Source: Bacteroidales bacterium (lineage in GTDB: Bacteria; Bacteroidota; Bacteroidia; Bacteroidales; Muribaculaceae). From it: DNA of 46,062 nt. The stretch's first letter is position 1. The number at the start of each line of letters is the position of its first letter. Under the pieces are notes generated by a model. The model did not search any database and was not told the DNA's origin. It saw only the letters and a program-made list of their open reading frames with translations. Both the position numbers and the translations under genes were made by a program. The DNA lies in NCBI GenBank assembly GCA_021205635.1, contig JAJPXC010000068.1, forward strand, positions 1 through 46,062, given 5' to 3'. This document shows positions 22,155 to 31,525 of the stretch, piece by piece.

Positions 22155-24689
22155 TTAAATTTTGAATTTGTAGGTGTAAGAGGAGCGCTGGGAGGTGACG
22201 GTGCACAGGTATACACCCTCGTTGAGGGCTTGGGTGGACACTTGAGCCTGATGAGTGCCAAGTTGGTCGACAAGCAGCTTCCCCGCGGCGTCACACAGGG
22301 AGAGGTTAAAGTCGGTGTCCCAATTTACAGTCAGGCTTTTAAGAGCCTGGCTGTAAATGAAATCGGGAGTGGCTTTTGACCCTTTGATGAGGGCCGTCGA
22401 GGAATTCTTGACTGAAACCTTCACTGTGGTGGATTGGGAGGTGGGCACGGTGGGGATATCGACAGTAAGGCGGCTCGTGGTGGGGTCGTACGACCAGCCT
22501 TCGACGGCTTGGTCGTTGACAGTGACTGAAACAGGTTGGGCGATACCTAGGAATTGGATGGCGTAGGCGCGCTGAGTGGGGATACCGTCAAATTGTCCTT
22601 GGATAGGGTTGATGACGCAGGTAGCCGTCGACTCGTCGCGGGCTTGGGTGATGAGCGTGGTGGCGTATTCCCCATCCTTGTAGGCCTCGGTGTCGTTGGC
22701 GTCCTCATAGAAGTTAACCGAGCCGTCGCCGGGGACGAGATAGAGCGTGAGGTTGTCGGGACGTGTCTTGAGATTCTTCAACCCCGAGTAATTGGGAATC
22801 ACGGCGCCGGCGCGGAAGAAATACGGAATTTGCGCCTGGGTGTAGGTGGCTTTGTGCACCTTGCCGCCTTGGATCGTTTCGCCGGTGTTGGTGTCGTACC
22901 ATGTGCCTTCGGGAAGCCAAGTCGACCATTGAATTGTGCGGTCGGCCGACTGTGCCGGAGCTGTGATGGGATTGACAAGTATATCGTCACCGAACATATA
23001 CTCGCCCTCGTTCTCGTAGGCCTCGTCAACCTCCGGGTAGTCGTAATACAGCGGACGGCAAATCGACACGCCCGTGTCGTAGGCCTTGCGCGCTTGCGTG
23101 TAGATGTAGGGAATCAGGGCGTAGCGCAGCTCCACTGCTTGCTTCATAAGAGGGAAGTTGGAATACTTCCACATGCGGCGCTCTATGTTGTCCGAGTTGG
23201 TGGAATGGGTGCGGAACAGCGGCGTGAACACCCCAAATTGAATCCAGCGCAGGAACAATTCGGCGTTGTTGGCGCCGTCTTGCACGTGTCCCCCGAGGTC
23301 GTGCCCCCAGTAGCCGTAGCCCACGTTGGAGGCCGTGGCGGTGAAGTAGGGCTGGAAAGCGAGCGTGGCGAAATTAGAGTGGCTGTCGCCCGAGAATCCC
23401 AGTTGATAGCGATGGTTGCCAAGACCGCCCCAACGGTGGAAAATCATAGCGCGGCGCTCGGGGTGGGCATTGGCCATATCGTTGAAAAACACGTGGTTGC
23501 ACCAAAACGTGTGGCCCAATCCCTCCATCTTGTCGCTCACCAGCTCCTGTTGCCAGTCGAGCCACCAGAAATCCACGCCCTCGTCCTCGTGGGGCCGGAT
23601 GATGTTGTCGAAGAGCGAACGGTAGAACCGGGGATTCTCCAGGTTCCACTCCACAGTGGTCGTGCCTTCGGGCACGCCACCCAGGCCGTCGACGAAAGCC
23701 TGGTAATTGTCCTCGTTGCTTTCAACACCGTAGGCCGGATGAAGATTGAGCGTGACCTTCAGATTCTTGTCGTGCAGCCAGTCGAGCAGTCCTTGCGGGT
23801 CGGGAATCAGCTCACGGTTCCAGCTCCAGCCCGTCCAACCGTTGATGTGCCAGTCGGTGTCGATCACCATCACGTCGAGGGGCAGGTCGTTGTCGTGCAT
23901 CTCGTTGACAAGCTGCATGAAATCGTCGGCCGTGTAGCGCTGGTATTTGCTGTACCAGTAGCCGAAAGCGTAGAGTGGGGGCAGGGGTATCTTGCCCGAG
24001 ATAAGGGTGAAATCGTAAAGGGCGCGCTTGTAGTCGTGACCGTAGCCAAGAAAATACCAGTCGAGGCCTTCTTGGTCGTCGCGTTGCTTGGCCCAGTCGA
24101 AACCGGCGATATCGTTTGGCTCCAGGAGCAACGATTTCGACCCGTCGCCACGCGTGCCGGTGTCGTCAATGATAGCCCAGCCCGAGCGCGACACAAGTCC
24201 CTGCTCCAGCTCCGAGCGCTTGTTGTCGCCGTCCTGCGAGTCGAGGGTGCGGCATGTGCCCTTGAGATTAAGAGCGTCGGGCTTGCCGGGATACCATTGC
24301 ACGGTCGAGCCGTTGAGGTCGAAGGTGATGCCCAGGTTGTCGGCAGTGGCTGGATTGGTGGCCGGGAACGAGCCCACGCGGTACTTCAGCGTGAGCTTGT
24401 CGGTGGTGATGTAAAGAAAACCGTCACGCTCTTGGGCTTGGTAAGCCGGTACGGGCAGATTGCGGTTGATAACGGCAAATGTGGCGTCGTCGACCCAATT
24501 TTTGTCGGCGCCCGAACGCCATTCGATGCGAATCATCTCGGGGGTTAGCACTGTGAAACGCATGTCGCCCGAGGTAACAACGGCCTGGGGACGCGCCACG
24601 GGATTAGGGGCGGTTTCCGCATTCGCTAGATGTGGCCACAATACAGCAATCGCGGCACAAATCGATAAGGTAAGTTTTAAGGGTTTCAT
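22155..24689 (-). CDS. GH31 family alpha-glucosidase with C-terminal sorting-type domain
   Basis: GH31 enzymes cut terminal alpha-linked glucose or xylose by a retaining mechanism. From the ATG at 24689 the product has 844 residues with a signal peptide (MKPLKLTLSICAAIAVLWPHLANA). GH31 blocks are clear: YAFGYWYSKYQRY, DVMVIDTDWHINGWTGWSWN, WWLDWQQE (likely nucleophile D378), GFSGDSHSNFATLAFQPYFTATASNVGYGYWGHDLGGH (likely acid/base D435), and the RYALIPYIYTQARKAYDTG region. After the beta-sheet domains the last 75 residues end GVYLCTVTSQRSSYTYKFKI, a T9SS CTD-like tail. In the B. thetaiotaomicron dextran locus a GH31 accompanies GH66, so an isomaltosaccharide-cleaving role is likely. Confidence 0.93.
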   Translation of the reverse strand: MKPLKLTLSICAAIAVLWPHLANAETAPNPVARPQAVVTSGDMRFTVLTPEMIRIEWRSGADKNWVDDATFAVINRNLPVPAYQAQERDGFLYITTDKLTLKYRVGSFPATNPATADNLGITFDLNGSTVQWYPGKPDALNLKGTCRTLDSQDGDNKRSELEQGLVSRSGWAIIDDTGTRGDGSKSLLLEPNDIAGFDWAKQRDDQEGLDWYFLGYGHDYKRALYDFTLISGKIPLPPLYAFGYWYSKYQRYTADDFMQLVNEMHDNDLPLDVMVIDTDWHINGWTGWSWNRELIPDPQGLLDWLHDKNLKVTLNLHPAYGVESNEDNYQAFVDGLGGVPEGTTTVEWNLENPRFYRSLFDNIIRPHEDEGVDFWWLDWQQELVSDKMEGLGHTFWCNHVFFNDMANAHPERRAMIFHRWGGLGNHRYQLGFSGDSHSNFATLAFQPYFTATASNVGYGYWGHDLGGHVQDGANNAELFLRWIQFGVFTPLFRTHSTNSDNIERRMWKYSNFPLMKQAVELRYALIPYIYTQARKAYDTGVSICRPLYYDYPEVDEAYENEGEYMFGDDILVNPITAPAQSADRTIQWSTWLPEGTWYDTNTGETIQGGKVHKATYTQAQIPYFFRAGAVIPNYSGLKNLKTRPDNLTLYLVPGDGSVNFYEDANDTEAYKDGEYATTLITQARDESTATCVINPIQGQFDGIPTQRAYAIQFLGIAQPVSVTVNDQAVEGWSYDPTTSRLTVDIPTVPTSQSTTVKVSVKNSSTALIKGSKATPDFIYSQALKSLTVNWDTDFNLSLCDAAGKLLVDQLGTHQAQVSTQALNEGVYLCTVTSQRSSYTYKFKI

Positions 24690-24718
24690 CGTAAAGAATT
24701 GCAATTAGGTTGGCAGCA

Positions 24719-24726
24719 CAAAATTA
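24719..24726 (-). promoter_or_regulatory. -7 box of the GH31/SusF-like operon
   Basis: The minus strand reads TAATTTTG, with a predicted start near 24712 and a 23-nt leader to the ATG. No -33 TTTG is present, as expected for an activator-dependent promoter. The element ACTATATTTT lies exactly 36 nt upstream. Confidence 0.6.
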
Positions 24727-24762
24727 CAACCACCCTCTGCAGCCTCCCTCGCTCTTCAGTGA

Positions 24763-24772
24763 AAAATATAGT
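24763..24772 (-). promoter_or_regulatory. candidate operator ACTATATTTT of the GH31 operon
   Basis: On the minus strand the 10-mer ACTATATTTT ends 36 nt before the -7 box at 24726. The identical 10-mer has the same orientation and the same 36-nt spacing before the susC -7 box (26868-26877). An additional AAATATAGTC copy lies at 24831-24840 and an AAATATAGT copy at 26977-26985. It is probably the binding site of the adjacent SusR-like regulator. Confidence 0.6.
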
Positions 24773-24830
24773 CCCTACAAATCCATAATAAATTGAAAAT
24801 AAGCTCTTTAAAAAGGCCAACCTATTCCTG

Positions 24831-24840
24831 AAATATAGTC
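24831..24840 (+). promoter_or_regulatory. second copy of the AAATATAGTC word
   Basis: Identical to 24764-24773, 67 bp away in the divergent GH31-regulator spacer. It could be an auxiliary operator. The remainder of the 414-nt spacer (24690-25103) holds the two promoters and no recognisable gene. Confidence 0.35.
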
Positions 24841-25034
24841 GCAAAATAGCTTATATAGGTTACAAGCTCCCCAAAAAATGCCATGCTTGGAAAGCTCAGC
24901 GGCGCAGCCGTCGGTCCACCTTACCCCATATCTCAGTGTGGAACGGAGCGTTATCTATGGCAGGATCCCCTAGGGTTGATGTTGATGTTTATGATGGTTT
25001 CAGGTGCGGGTAAAGGGAATCATTCCATTCGAAA

Positions 25035-25066
25035 TTTGTCGATATGCGAAATAATGCGTAAATTTG
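25035..25066 (+). promoter_or_regulatory. promoter of the SusR-like regulator gene
   Basis: TTTG (25035-25038) and TAAATTTG (25059-25066) are separated by 20 nt, a full consensus promoter. Transcription would start near 25073, 31 nt before the ATG. It lacks the 36-nt-spaced operator, so expression is probably constitutive. Confidence 0.7.
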
Positions 25067-25103
25067 CGAGCGTAGGATAGAACAAAGTTACCTTAAATTT
25101 GAA

Positions 25104-26771
25104 ATGAAAAGCCTGGTAAAGTCACTTATACTGCTGTTTATTGCCTTAGCCATAGGTTGCTTGGGGGGTGCCGCGAAGGAGCTCTCCGATGTCGACTCGC
25201 TCATCGCCGAGCTTGACCGGGCGATCGCCAACCGCGACGTCTACGTCAAGCAGAAGCGCCTGGTGCTCGAGGACATGCGCCGCGAGGTATATAGACAGAA
25301 AGATTCCGTCGAGTATTTCCACGCCTTGGGCCGACTGATGGACCAGTTCATCTCGTTCAACACCGATTCGGCCCTTGCCCTGGCCAACGAGCGCGTGGCT
25401 ATGGCCCGCCGCTTGGGCAGCGATGAGCTGAAATGCCACGCCGACCTTAGCCTGGCCCACATTCAGATGGTGATGGGAATGTACAAGGAAACCGCCGACA
25501 TCCTCAGCCGCTGGCCCTACGAGCGAGTGCCCCAGTACCTGCACCCCTACTTCTTCCACATCAACCGCACCCTCTACGGCAACATGGCCGACTATGCCAT
25601 TCGCGACGAGGACCGCGAGCGATACCTGCAGCTCACCGACATCTACCGCGACTCGATCATCCACCTGCAAAACACCGAATCGCTATTCTACTTCATAGTC
25701 AACGCCGACCGCCTCAACTCCCACGGCCAACCGGCGCGCGGCGCCAACCAGTTGACCAATTATCTGCGCGGCAAGGACATCGGCGACCACGACCACGCAA
25801 TCGCCGCCTACACCCTTTCCGAGTCCTACCGCCTCACCGGCGACACCGAAAACGAGAAACGACAGCTCATAATCTCGGCAATCAACGACATGCAGTCGGG
25901 AGTGCGCGAATATGTGTCGCTGCGCAAGCTCGCCCTGATGCTCTACAAGGAGGGCGACGTCAAGCACGCCTACCACTATTTGACGATATGCATGGAGGAC
26001 GCCCAGAAGTGCAACGCCCGCCTGCGCATGCTCGAGATCAACGACATCTTCCCGGTGGTCAACGAGGTGTACCTCGACACCATCGAGCAGCAAAAGACAC
26101 GATTGCGATGGTCGCTGGCCATCGTGTGTCTACTGGCCGCATTGCTCTTGGTGGCCATCTACTTGGTGTGCCGGGAAATGAAGAAGGTAAGAGCCTCCAA
26201 AAAGGTGGTTACCGACATGAACGCCGAGCTCCAGGCTCTTAACCGCGACCTCGAGCACTCCAACGACAAGATCAAGGAGGCCAACCAGCAGATCGCCGAA
26301 AACTCCTACCTCAAGGAGGAGTACATCGCCCGCTACATGGACCAATGCTCGGTGTACATCGAGAAGATGGACAAATACCGCAAGTCGTTGGCCAAAATCG
26401 TTGCCGGTGGCCGCATGGAGGACCTGCGCAAGTACACCAAGACGTTGACCCAACTCGACGACGAGCTGCGCGCCTTCTACGACAGCTTCGACGACACGTT
26501 CCTCAAGCTGTTCCCCACTTTTGTCGACGACTTCAACGCCCTGCTGCAGCCCGACGAGCGTATCGTGCCCAAGAACGACGGCAAGCTCAATACCGAGCTG
26601 CGCATCTTCGCCCTGATACGCCTTGGCATCACCGACAGCGTCAAAATCGCCCAATTCTTGCGCTACTCGGTAACAACGATATACAATTATCGTACGCGCG
26701 TGCGTAACCGCGCCGCGGGCGACCGCGAACTCTTGGAAGAAGAACTCATGAAGATTGGCCGTATACGTTAA
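25104..26771 (+). CDS. SusR-like membrane-spanning transcriptional regulator (DUF6377 type)
   Basis: The 555-residue protein has an N-terminal signal/anchor (MKSLVKSLILLFIALAIGCLGG) and a helical, TPR-like periplasmic sensor region (about 25-330). One transmembrane helix follows (about 335-357: LAIVCLLAALLLVAIYLVC), then a coiled coil (about 365-410) and a cytoplasmic C-terminus. The C-terminus contains ELRIFALIRLGITDSVKIAQFLRYSVTTIYNYRTRVRNRA, a helix-turn-helix. This is the arrangement of SusR, which senses alpha-glucan fragments and activates sus genes. It stands between the GH31 operon and susC, the two transcription units sharing a proposed operator, and so is the likely activator of both. 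Confidence 0.87.
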   Translation: MKSLVKSLILLFIALAIGCLGGAAKELSDVDSLIAELDRAIANRDVYVKQKRLVLEDMRREVYRQKDSVEYFHALGRLMDQFISFNTDSALALANERVAMARRLGSDELKCHADLSLAHIQMVMGMYKETADILSRWPYERVPQYLHPYFFHINRTLYGNMADYAIRDEDRERYLQLTDIYRDSIIHLQNTESLFYFIVNADRLNSHGQPARGANQLTNYLRGKDIGDHDHAIAAYTLSESYRLTGDTENEKRQLIISAINDMQSGVREYVSLRKLALMLYKEGDVKHAYHYLTICMEDAQKCNARLRMLEINDIFPVVNEVYLDTIEQQKTRLRWSLAIVCLLAALLLVAIYLVCREMKKVRASKKVVTDMNAELQALNRDLEHSNDKIKEANQQIAENSYLKEEYIARYMDQCSVYIEKMDKYRKSLAKIVAGGRMEDLRKYTKTLTQLDDELRAFYDSFDDTFLKLFPTFVDDFNALLQPDERIVPKNDGKLNTELRIFALIRLGITDSVKIAQFLRYSVTTIYNYRTRVRNRAAGDRELLEEELMKIGRIR

Positions 26772-26867
26772 AAATTCCCCCTTACAACCCCCTTTCTGAG
26801 GCTATATAAATACCTCTACAAAATTCAACTATTGCAGTGATTATTAAAGCCTTAAATTTTACAAAAC

Positions 26868-26877
26868 ACTATATTTT
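26868..26877 (+). promoter_or_regulatory. candidate operator ACTATATTTT of the susC operon
   Basis: Ends exactly 36 nt before the susC -7 box (26914), matching the GH31 promoter arrangement in both orientation and distance. Confidence 0.6.
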
Positions 26878-26889
26878 GACTTTGCGCTC

Positions 26890-26921
26890 TTGACTTTGGG
26901 TCGCCACATTTATTTACTTTG
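26890..26921 (+). promoter_or_regulatory. promoter of the susCDE-GH66-GH97 operon
   Basis: TTACTTTG (26914-26921, 7 of 8 consensus positions) is the -7 box. The -33 element is imperfect (TTG at 26890-26892, 21 nt away), as expected if an activator is needed. The leader to the ATG at 26996 is about 68 nt and carries another AAATATAGT word at 26977-26985. Confidence 0.55.
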
Positions 26922-26995
26922 CAACAGACATTTTAACATGTCAACCGGCCCCATACCAAAGCCAAAATCTAAAAACAAATATAGTGAACAATATC

Positions 26996-29995
26996 ATGAA
27001 TCAATCCAAGCGACACAGCGCTATGAGGCTAATGGCCTTGGTAGCGCTATGGCTGCTCCCGGCGGTAGCGTGGGGACAGCTCATCTCCGTCACTGGCACG
27101 GTAACCGATACCGAGGGTGAGCCTCTGATCGGCGTGTCGGTCGTGGCCAACGGCACCGGTAACGGCGTGGCTACCGACCTCGACGGCAATTACACAATTC
27201 AAGCCAATCCCCAGGGCACAATCCGTTTCTCCTACATAGGATACGATGCCCAGACGATCAACGTCGAGGGGCGCAACAAGATCGACGTGGTGATGGGAGC
27301 CAACTCCCAGTTGCTCGACGAGGTGGTAGTCGTGGGCTACGGTACCATGAAGAAAAGCGACCTTACGGGTGCCGTTTCCTCGATTGGCAGCAAGGACATT
27401 AAGGACGTGCCCGTGGCTAGCGTGGGCCAAGCTATCCAAGGTAAAGTGGCCGGCGTGCAGATTATCGACGCCGCTAAGCCCGGCGACAACGTCAACATCA
27501 AGATTCGCGGCATCGGCTCGATCAACAACTGCGACCCCTTGGTGGTGATCGACGGTGTGCCCACCGACCTTGGCCTCAACTCTCTCAACCCTCAGGACAT
27601 CGAGCGCTTGGACGTGCTCAAGGACGCCTCGGCAACGGCCATCTACGGCTCCCGTGGCGCTAACGGCGTGGTGATGATCACCACTCGCCGAGGCGCGGCC
27701 GGTAAGGCTAAACTGTCGTTCTCGGGCAACTGGGCCGTGCAGACCGTCTCCAAGACCATGGACCTGCTCGACGCCTCGGGTTACGCCTCCCTCAACAACG
27801 ACATGATGACCGCCGTGGGCCACTCCACCAACCCTGAATGGGCCGACCCCTCCTCCCTCGGAAAGGGCACCGACTGGGTTGACGCCCTCCTCCAGCATGG
27901 CTTCATGCAGAATTACAACGTAAGCTACTCGGGCGGCAACGACGACAACCACTACTACTTCTCGGCCGGTTTCCTCGACCAATCAGGTATAGTTAAGGGT
28001 GTCAACTACCAGCGCTTCACATTCCAGTCCAACAACGACGCCAAGGTGCTCAAGTGGTTGAAGCTGAGCAACAACCTACTTTTCTCCACCGACGTTAAGC
28101 GTTCCGGCTCCTACTCCATGGGCGACGCCATGAAGGCCCTCCCCACCTTCGCCATCAAGGACGAAAACGGCGATTGGACAGGCCCCGACGGCAACTCCGA
28201 ATGGTACGGCTCAGTGCGCAACCCCGTGGGCGTCAACGAGACCTACGTGGGTCGCACTCGCGGATACAACTTCCTGGCCAACATCACCGGTGACATCATC
28301 TTCACCGATTGGCTCCAGTTCCGCTCAACATTCGGCTACGACGCCAAATTCTGGTTCTACGACTCATTCTCCCCTGCTTACGACTGGAAACCCACCCCCG
28401 TGGAGGAATCCTCCGAGTACCAGAGCGACAACAAGACGTTTACCTACCTGTGGGACAACTACTTCACCTTCGACAAGACCTTCGGCGGCAAGCACTACGT
28501 GAACGTGATGGCCGGTACGTCGGCACAGTGGAACCACGCCTCGTGGCTGTCGGCCCAGATGAACGGCTTCATCTTCGACAACGTCCACCAGATGGACAAC
28601 GGCGAGGAGATGTACTCGATCGGCGGCTCACAGAACGAGTGGTCGCTGATGTCCTACATGGCTCGCGCCAACTACACCTTCGACGAGCGCTACCTGTTGA
28701 CCGCCACCATCCGTCGTGACGGCTCCAGCCGCTTCGGCTCCAAGCACCGCTGGGGTACATTCCCCTCGGTTTCGGCCGCTTGGCGTATCTCCAAGGAGAG
28801 CTTCTTCCCCCAGGATCAGGCAATCAACGACCTGAAGCTGCGTGTGGGTTACGGTAAGACCGGTAGCCAGGCATCAGTGGGCAACTACTCCTATCTGCCG
28901 AGCTACACCACCATGGTTTACCCCTTCGGCACCAACGACAAAAACCAATCGGCGCTGATCGCCCAGACCCTCGCCAACCCCTATATCCACTGGGAGGAGA
29001 TCGAGCAAGCCAACTTGGGCGTCGACCTGTCGCTGCTCAATTCCCGCATCACCATGAGCCTCGACGGCTACATCAAGAACACCAACGACATGCTCGTCAA
29101 GGCCTCCGTGCCCATCACCTCGGGCTTCGAGGACACCTCCACGACCTACTCCAACGCCGGCAAGGTGCGCAACCTCGGCTGGGAACTTTCGGCCCACTCG
29201 GTTAACCTCCAAGGTGAATTTGGTTGGGAGAGCGACCTTGTTGTAACCTACAACAAGAACAAGATCAAGAGCCTCAACTCCGACACCCCGTTCTACATCA
29301 ACCAGATCAACAACTCCTACGTGACCATGCTGGCCAAGGACTACCCGATCAACGTGTTCTACGGCTACGTCACCGACGGTATCTTCCAGAACCAGGCCGA
29401 GCTTGACGCCCACGCAGTGCAGTCGGGAGCCTCGGTGGGCGACATCCGCTTCAAGGACCTCAACAACGACGGTGTCATCAACGAGCAGGACCGCACCGTC
29501 CTCGGTAACCCCAACCCCACCTGGCTGTTCTCCTTGAACAACCGCTTCACCTGGCGCGGATTCGAGCTTTCGATCTACCTCCAGGGCGTGGCCGGAAACA
29601 AGATCTTCAACTCCACCCGCATCGACATGGAGGGCATGGCCGCCGCTTACAACCAGTATGCAAAGGTCGCCAACCGCTGGACCGGCGAGGGCACTTCCAA
29701 CTCTATTCCCCGCGCCGTGTGGGGCGACCCCAACGGCAACAACCGCGTGAGCGACCGCTGGGTGGAGGACGGCTCCTACCTGCGTATCAAGAACATCACC
29801 CTGGCCTACAACCTCCCCGGCAAGCTCCTGCGCCACATCGGAATGGAGCACGCCCGCGTGTGCTTCTCCTGCGAGAACGTCGCCACGTTCACCAGCTACT
29901 CGGGATTCGACCCCGAGGTGGGTGTCAACGGCATCGACTACTCCTCGTTCCCCGCTTCCCGCACCTACAACTTAGGTCTTTCGTTTAACTTCTAA
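26996..29995 (+). CDS. SusC/RagA family TonB-dependent outer membrane transporter
   Basis: Imports oligosaccharides across the outer membrane, with SusD as its lid, powered by TonB. The 999-residue protein starts at the ATG at 26996 (an in-frame GTG at 26984 is less likely). It has a signal peptide (about 1-28, ending PAVAWGQ) and a carboxypeptidase-regulatory-like domain (about 30-100, TGTVTDTEGEPLIGVSVV). The SusC signature LDEVVVVGYGTMKKSDLTGAVSSI follows, then the plug (to about 230, with GSRGANGVVMITTRRG) and a 22-strand barrel ending LGLSFNF. It is the first gene of a tightly spaced operon with susD 15 nt downstream. Confidence 0.96.
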   Translation: MNQSKRHSAMRLMALVALWLLPAVAWGQLISVTGTVTDTEGEPLIGVSVVANGTGNGVATDLDGNYTIQANPQGTIRFSYIGYDAQTINVEGRNKIDVVMGANSQLLDEVVVVGYGTMKKSDLTGAVSSIGSKDIKDVPVASVGQAIQGKVAGVQIIDAAKPGDNVNIKIRGIGSINNCDPLVVIDGVPTDLGLNSLNPQDIERLDVLKDASATAIYGSRGANGVVMITTRRGAAGKAKLSFSGNWAVQTVSKTMDLLDASGYASLNNDMMTAVGHSTNPEWADPSSLGKGTDWVDALLQHGFMQNYNVSYSGGNDDNHYYFSAGFLDQSGIVKGVNYQRFTFQSNNDAKVLKWLKLSNNLLFSTDVKRSGSYSMGDAMKALPTFAIKDENGDWTGPDGNSEWYGSVRNPVGVNETYVGRTRGYNFLANITGDIIFTDWLQFRSTFGYDAKFWFYDSFSPAYDWKPTPVEESSEYQSDNKTFTYLWDNYFTFDKTFGGKHYVNVMAGTSAQWNHASWLSAQMNGFIFDNVHQMDNGEEMYSIGGSQNEWSLMSYMARANYTFDERYLLTATIRRDGSSRFGSKHRWGTFPSVSAAWRISKESFFPQDQAINDLKLRVGYGKTGSQASVGNYSYLPSYTTMVYPFGTNDKNQSALIAQTLANPYIHWEEIEQANLGVDLSLLNSRITMSLDGYIKNTNDMLVKASVPITSGFEDTSTTYSNAGKVRNLGWELSAHSVNLQGEFGWESDLVVTYNKNKIKSLNSDTPFYINQINNSYVTMLAKDYPINVFYGYVTDGIFQNQAELDAHAVQSGASVGDIRFKDLNNDGVINEQDRTVLGNPNPTWLFSLNNRFTWRGFELSIYLQGVAGNKIFNSTRIDMEGMAAAYNQYAKVANRWTGEGTSNSIPRAVWGDPNGNNRVSDRWVEDGSYLRIKNITLAYNLPGKLLRHIGMEHARVCFSCENVATFTSYSGFDPEVGVNGIDYSSFPASRTYNLGLSFNF

Positions 29996-30010
29996 TTCCC
30001 GCTTCCAATC

Positions 30011-31504
30011 ATGAAAACCATATATAACATCCTGTGCGCCGGAGCCTTGACCCTCTCCCTTGCCTCCTGCGAGGATTTCTTGGAGAAAACACCTTACGAC
30101 GAGGTCGACCCCGAGGTGGGCGTTACCGACGCCGTGGCCGAGGCCTTGACCAACGGCTGCTACGTCACCCTGCAGTCGTCCAACATGTACAACCAGCGCC
30201 TGTGGACTCTCGACATCGTGGCCGGTAACTCGGAGGTGGGCGCCGGAGGTGGCACCGACGGCCTTGAGACCGTGCAAGCCGCCAACTTCACTACTCTGGC
30301 CGACAACGGCATGGCCCTCTACATGTGGCGCTCCCCCTGGGTAGGCATCGGCCACTGCAACGACGCAATCGCCGCCATCGAGGGCAACGACGACCTCTCG
30401 GAGGACGTGCGCGACCGCTGTCTGGGCGAGGCCCTGTTCCTCCGATCCCACTATTACTTCGTGCTCGTACGCCTCTACGGTGGCGTGCCACTGCGCACCT
30501 CTCCCTACGTGCCCGGCACCTCCACCGCTATCAAGCGCGCTACACTCGAGGAAACCTACGACTTGATCATCAGCGACTGCACCCGCGCAGCCAAACTTCT
30601 CCCTCCCAAGAGCCAATACAGCCCGGCCGACCTTGGCCGCGCATGCAAGGACGCCGCTCTCACCCAGCTGGCCGACATCTATCTGACCCTCGCCCCCAGC
30701 AACCCCTCGTTCTACTCCCAAGTGGTTGACCTGTGCAACCAGGTTACAGCCCTCGGTTACAACCTCGACACCCCCTACGAGGACAACTTCGACGCCGAGA
30801 TCAACAACGGCCCCGAGTCGATCTTCGAGGTGCAGTATTCCGGCGACACCGATTACGACTTCTGGGGCAACACCCCGCAGTCGTCTTGGCTGTCGACCTT
30901 CATGGGACCGCGCAACTCCAACATGGTGGCCGGTTCCTACGGCTGGAACCTCCCCACCGAGGAGTTCATGAGCCAATACGAGGACGGCGACAAGCGCAAG
31001 GACTTGACCGTGCTTTACGACGGCTGCCCGGCTTTCGACGGCATGGAGTACAAGAGCTCGTGGTCCAATACCGGCTACAACGTGCGTAAATTCTTGGTGC
31101 CGAAGTCGATTTCGCCCGAGTATAACACCTCGCCCGCCAACTTCGTGGTTTACCGCTACGCCGACGTGCTGCTGATGCAAGCCGAGGCCCTCAACGAGCT
31201 TGGCCAAACCTCGGAGGCTGTAGCCCCGCTGAATATCGTGCGCAACCGCGCCGGCTTGGGCAAGATCAAGTCGACCGTGTCGCAGGACGACCTGCGTGAG
31301 ACCATCATCCACGAGCGCCGCATGGAGCTGGCATTCGAGGGGCACCGATGGTTTGACCTCATCCGCGTGAACAACGGCGAGTACGCCCTCACGTTCCTCC
31401 GCTCTATCGGCAAAACCAACGTCAACCGCAACCGCCTGCTCTTCCCCATCCCGCAAACCGAGATGGACGCCAATCCCCTCATGGAGCAAAATCCTGGTTA
31501 TTAA
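30011..31504 (+). CDS. SusD/RagB family glycan-binding lipoprotein
   Basis: Surface lipoprotein that captures the glycan and closes the SusC pore. The 497-residue product has a lipoprotein signal with lipobox LASC (C20). The all-helical SusD fold is marked by EALFLRSHYYFVLVRLYGGVPL (about 140-160), ADVLLMQAEALNELGQ (about 385-400) and RRMELAFEGHRWFDLIR (about 437-453). It lies 15 nt after susC and 21 nt before the SusE-like gene, so it is co-transcribed with both. Binding specificity cannot be read from sequence; the neighbouring GH66 and GH97 point to alpha-glucan. Confidence 0.96.
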   Translation: MKTIYNILCAGALTLSLASCEDFLEKTPYDEVDPEVGVTDAVAEALTNGCYVTLQSSNMYNQRLWTLDIVAGNSEVGAGGGTDGLETVQAANFTTLADNGMALYMWRSPWVGIGHCNDAIAAIEGNDDLSEDVRDRCLGEALFLRSHYYFVLVRLYGGVPLRTSPYVPGTSTAIKRATLEETYDLIISDCTRAAKLLPPKSQYSPADLGRACKDAALTQLADIYLTLAPSNPSFYSQVVDLCNQVTALGYNLDTPYEDNFDAEINNGPESIFEVQYSGDTDYDFWGNTPQSSWLSTFMGPRNSNMVAGSYGWNLPTEEFMSQYEDGDKRKDLTVLYDGCPAFDGMEYKSSWSNTGYNVRKFLVPKSISPEYNTSPANFVVYRYADVLLMQAEALNELGQTSEAVAPLNIVRNRAGLGKIKSTVSQDDLRETIIHERRMELAFEGHRWFDLIRVNNGEYALTFLRSIGKTNVNRNRLLFPIPQTEMDANPLMEQNPGY

Positions 31505-31525
31505 TCATCTAAACCGTTGAAAGCA

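Noticed and set aside
22554-24548. 664-codon plus-strand open frame opposite the GH31 gene
   Set aside because: A shadow frame produced by GC-biased codons of a gene with clear GH31 catalytic motifs; its translation is low-complexity (V, G, A, H rich).
25094-25101. TAAATTTG as a promoter for the SusR-like gene
   Set aside because: It ends two bases before the ATG, so transcription would start inside the gene; the copy at 25059-25066 has a proper -33 partner.
29972-31489. 505-codon minus-strand open frame opposite susD
   Set aside because: Shadow of a clear SusD gene; composition is dominated by V, G, A, H and E, with no recognisable motif.
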